Shown: in pieces, positions 15,587 through 17,763 of the stretch
Layout: the number at the start of each line of letters is the position of its first letter
Numbering within the stretch: position 1 is the stretch's first letter
Notes under the pieces: generated by a model
The model's database searches: none
What the model was told of the DNA's origin: nothing
What the model saw: the letters and a program-made list of their open reading frames with translations, nothing else
Assembly: GCA_019417045.1 (NCBI GenBank)
Contig: DXWE01000010.1
Span: forward strand, 1-17,763
Reading direction: 5' to 3'
DNA: 17,763 nt
DNA from: Oscillospiraceae bacterium
Lineage (GTDB): Bacteria; Bacillota; Clostridia; Oscillospirales; Acutalibacteraceae
Position numbers and translations under genes: made by a program

Positions 15587-15757
15587 TCAGGATTTGTGGC
15601 AGAACTGGGAACCGGGACAATTCTCACAGCCGCATCCACAGGTGGACTTGCCTTTTTTGCGGTTGCGGATCAGACGCCACACAATACAGACGACAACCGC
15701 CAGCAATGCCAGCGCGAGGAGGATCGTAGCCAAATTCGCGGTAATCCAGGCCCACAT
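15587..15757 (-). CDS. FeoB-associated Cys-rich membrane protein
   Basis: A 56-residue protein of the FeoB-associated Cys-rich type (PF12669). It has one membrane helix (about residues 9-29, LATILLALALLAVVVCIVW), a basic stretch RLIRNRKKGK, and a Cys-rich tail with C40, C42, C44, C47 and C53 (STCGCGCENCPGSQFCHKS). Members sit beside FeoB and probably help iron(II) uptake at the inner face, perhaps by metal binding; the exact role is not settled. AAGGAG lies 7 bases before ATG 15757, which is 25 bases after the feoB stop. The open frame extends upstream into feoB, but that part is not the real start. Confidence 0.93.
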   Translation of the reverse strand: MWAWITANLATILLALALLAVVVCIVWRLIRNRKKGKSTCGCGCENCPGSQFCHKS

Positions 15758-15782
15758 GGATATCTCTCCTTTACTCTGTCGT

Positions 15783-17763
15783 TCACACGCGCACCCTCGC
15801 ACGCAGGGTGCTGCTCTCCTGATACGGGCGGAACAGCAGGTAGGCGGCCAGCAGCACCAGCAGGATCGCCACAGCCGTCCACACGCCAAACCCACCGCCG
15901 GTGAACAGGCTGCCGATCTGGTAGACACACAGCGAAACCGCATAGGCAAACACGCACTGGTAGCCGATGGCAAACGCCGTCCACTTGGCGTTGTTCATCT
16001 CCCGCTTGATGGCGCCCATGGCGGCAAAGCACGGCGCGCACAGCAGGTTGAAGGTCAGGAAGGAATAGGCGGACAGCGGGGTGAAAGCCTGCTGTAAATT
16101 GGTCCAGATCTGCCAGCCGTTCTCCGCGACCTCGTCGAATCCGCCGAACAGCACGCCGAAGGTGCCGACCACATTCTCCTTGGCGATGAGGCCGGTGAAT
16201 GCGGCCACCGCTGCGCGCCAGTCGCCCCAGCCGAGCGGGATGAACAGCCAGGCAATCGCGTTGCCGATCATCGCCAGCAGGCTGTCGTCCATGTCCACAA
16301 ACCCAAATCCGTCCTCCCCGAATCCAAACGTGCTCAGGAACCACACCAGGATGGTGGCGAGCAGGATGACGGTACCGGCCTTTTTGATGAAGGACCAGCC
16401 GCGCTCCCACATGCTGCGCAGCACGTTCCCGACTGTCGGCCAGTGATATGCCGGCAGCTCCATGACAAACGGGGCGGGTTCGCCCGAGAACAGGCGGGTT
16501 TTCTTCAGGATGATTCCCGATACCACGATGGCCGCGACCCCCACGAAGTAGGCGCTCGGCGCCACCCACCAGGCGCCGTTAAACAACGCGCCCGCGATCA
16601 GCGCGATGATCGGGAGCTTCGCGCCGCAGGGGATGAAGGTGGTGGTCATGATGGTCATCCGGCGGTCGCGCTCGTTCTCGATCGTCCGGGAGGCCATGAC
16701 GCCCGGCACGCCGCACCCGGTGCCGATCAGCATCGGGATAAAGGATTTGCCGGACAGGCCGAATTTGCGGAAGATCCGGTCCATGATAAACGCGACGCGC
16801 GCCATATAGCCGCACGACTCCAGGAATGCGAGGAACAAAAACAGCACCAGCATCTGCGGGACAAACCCGAGCACCGCGCCGACGCCCGCGACGATCCCGT
16901 CGAGCAGCAGGCCCTCCAGCCAGGGGGCACAGTTCACCGCGTCCAGGCCGGATTTCAGCAGCACCGGGATGCCGGGCACCCACACGCCGTAATCGGCGGG
17001 ATCCGGCTCCTCTGCCGCAAGCGCCGCCTCAAAATCGGCGAGCGTCACCGTCAGCGTCTCTTCGATCTGGCCCTCGTCGTCACGGAGGTCCACCGTGGTT
17101 GTCAGCCCGAGGGCGGCCGCCTCTTCTGTAAATGCGGCAATCACCGACTCGTCGGGTGCCTCGCTCTGAAGCGTCTCCTCCAGCGGCCCGACGTCGATCC
17201 CCTCTCCCGATGCCGCAACAAGATAGGCGTTCAGCTTTTCGGATTCCACCGCATAGGCAGAGGAGGCGTCATCGTAATCCGCCGACCCGATCCCGAGCAG
17301 GTGCCAGCCGTCCCCGAACAGGCCGTCGTTGGTCCAGTCGGTGACATAGGTGCCGATGGTGGTCACCGAGACGAAATACACGATGAACATGACCACCGCG
17401 AAAATCGGCAGCGCGAGCCAGCGGTTGGTCACCACCCGGTCGATCTTGTCCGACAGGGTGAGCTTGCCCCGGTTCTTTTTCCTGTAGCAGTCCCGGATGA
17501 TCGAGGTGATGTAGGCGTACCGTTCCCCGGTGATGATGCTCTCGCTGTCGTCGTCCAGTTCGGTCTCCACCGCTTTGACGATGCTCTCCACATCCGGCGC
17601 GTTTTCCATCGTCTCCCGGATCTTGTCGTCCCGCTCGAACAGCTTGACGGCATAAAAGCGCTTCTGTTCCTCCGGCACGCCGGAGAGGCGCGACTCGATC
17701 TCCTCCAGCGCCTCCTCCACCCGGTCGCCAAACCGGTGTACCGGCGGCGCCGCCTGCTTTTCC
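15783..17763 (-). CDS. feoB: Ferrous iron transporter FeoB, N-terminal G domain outside the window
   Basis: The membrane part of FeoB, the GTPase-driven Fe(II) importer of the cytoplasmic membrane. The window holds 659 residues; the gene enters from the right edge after the GTPase domain. First come a cytosolic helical spacer (residues about 15-95) and a first membrane helix (ALPIFAVVMFIVYFVSV). An unusually long outward loop follows, then Gate-type helices with the family motif GTGCGVPGVMASRTIENERDRRMTIMTTTFIPCGAKLPI, and a second gate with LTFNLLCAPCFAAMGAIKREM. The conserved cysteines in both gates are present. The loop between TM1 and TM2 (nt about 16985-17275) holds about 97 extra acidic residues. 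The gene is followed by the Cys-rich partner and a shared terminator. The first in-window GTG is internal and not the true start. Confidence 0.95.
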   Translation of the reverse strand, partial: EKQAAPPVHRFGDRVEEALEEIESRLSGVPEEQKRFYAVKLFERDDKIRETMENAPDVESIVKAVETELDDDSESIITGERYAYITSIIRDCYRKKNRGKLTLSDKIDRVVTNRWLALPIFAVVMFIVYFVSVTTIGTYVTDWTNDGLFGDGWHLLGIGSADYDDASSAYAVESEKLNAYLVAASGEGIDVGPLEETLQSEAPDESVIAAFTEEAAALGLTTTVDLRDDEGQIEETLTVTLADFEAALAAEEPDPADYGVWVPGIPVLLKSGLDAVNCAPWLEGLLLDGIVAGVGAVLGFVPQMLVLFLFLAFLESCGYMARVAFIMDRIFRKFGLSGKSFIPMLIGTGCGVPGVMASRTIENERDRRMTIMTTTFIPCGAKLPIIALIAGALFNGAWWVAPSAYFVGVAAIVVSGIILKKTRLFSGEPAPFVMELPAYHWPTVGNVLRSMWERGWSFIKKAGTVILLATILVWFLSTFGFGEDGFGFVDMDDSLLAMIGNAIAWLFIPLGWGDWRAAVAAFTGLIAKENVVGTFGVLFGGFDEVAENGWQIWTNLQQAFTPLSAYSFLTFNLLCAPCFAAMGAIKREMNNAKWTAFAIGYQCVFAYAVSLCVYQIGSLFTGGGFGVWTAVAILLVLLAAYLLFRPYQESSTLRARVRV

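Overview
The window is GC-rich, densely packed DNA. The genes point to an anaerobic, probably spore-forming Gram-positive of the class Clostridia (Oscillospiraceae/Ruminococcaceae-like). The signs are strong AGGAGG-type ribosome binding sites, lipoprotein signal peptides, a FeoB with its Cys-rich partner, a DUF975 protein, and several upstream sequences resembling sporulation sigma-factor promoters. The first 29 bases match the Illumina Nextera transposase adapter, so the left edge is a metagenomic or draft contig end with untrimmed adapter and not genomic sequence.

Layout, left to right. (1) Minus strand: a sugar ABC-transporter solute-binding lipoprotein (2656->1388) followed, with a 4-base ATGA overlap, by a GH16 endoglycanase lipoprotein with a C-terminal discoidin-like module. 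The second gene runs off the contig end. The pair has its own promoter, overlapped by a perfect inverted repeat that may be an operator. Together they look like a small polysaccharide-use unit: cut the glycan at the cell surface and bind the released oligosaccharide. (2) Plus strand: a short UvrA-family ATPase lacking the UvrB-binding domain (2874-5369), then a small Amidase_6 protein (5422-5907) ending in a textbook terminator. (3) A 1,902-residue protein (6053-11761) with an SdrD-B-like module, a DUF6923-like module, a GEVED module and eleven DUF11 repeats of 121-123 residues. It has no signal peptide, membrane segment or wall anchor. (4) A two-gene operon: a membrane metallophosphoesterase (11940-13130) and a DUF975/ABC_trans_CmpB fusion membrane protein (13146-14729), closed by a bidirectional terminator. 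(5) A divergent pair of small genes: an unrecognised 150-residue Cys-containing protein (minus) and a 62-residue protein (plus). (6) Minus strand: FeoB (N-terminal G domain outside the window) and the FeoB-associated Cys-rich membrane protein.

The most interesting pattern is regulatory. Two separate genes (amidase and the 150-residue protein) are preceded by the same architecture, CACG-N16-CATACACTG, close to Bacillus sigma-K/sigma-E promoters. Two others (the DUF11 giant and the 62-residue protein) are preceded by GHATR-N18 plus a -10 that fits sigma-G exactly or with one mismatch. None of the four proteins has a signal peptide, which suits proteins made inside the mother cell or forespore. 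My working hypothesis is that 5.4-11.8 kb and 14.8-15.5 kb hold a dispersed set of spore-structure or late-sporulation genes, including a giant repeat protein that may be a spore surface or coat component. This is inference from promoter-like sequences and missing export signals.
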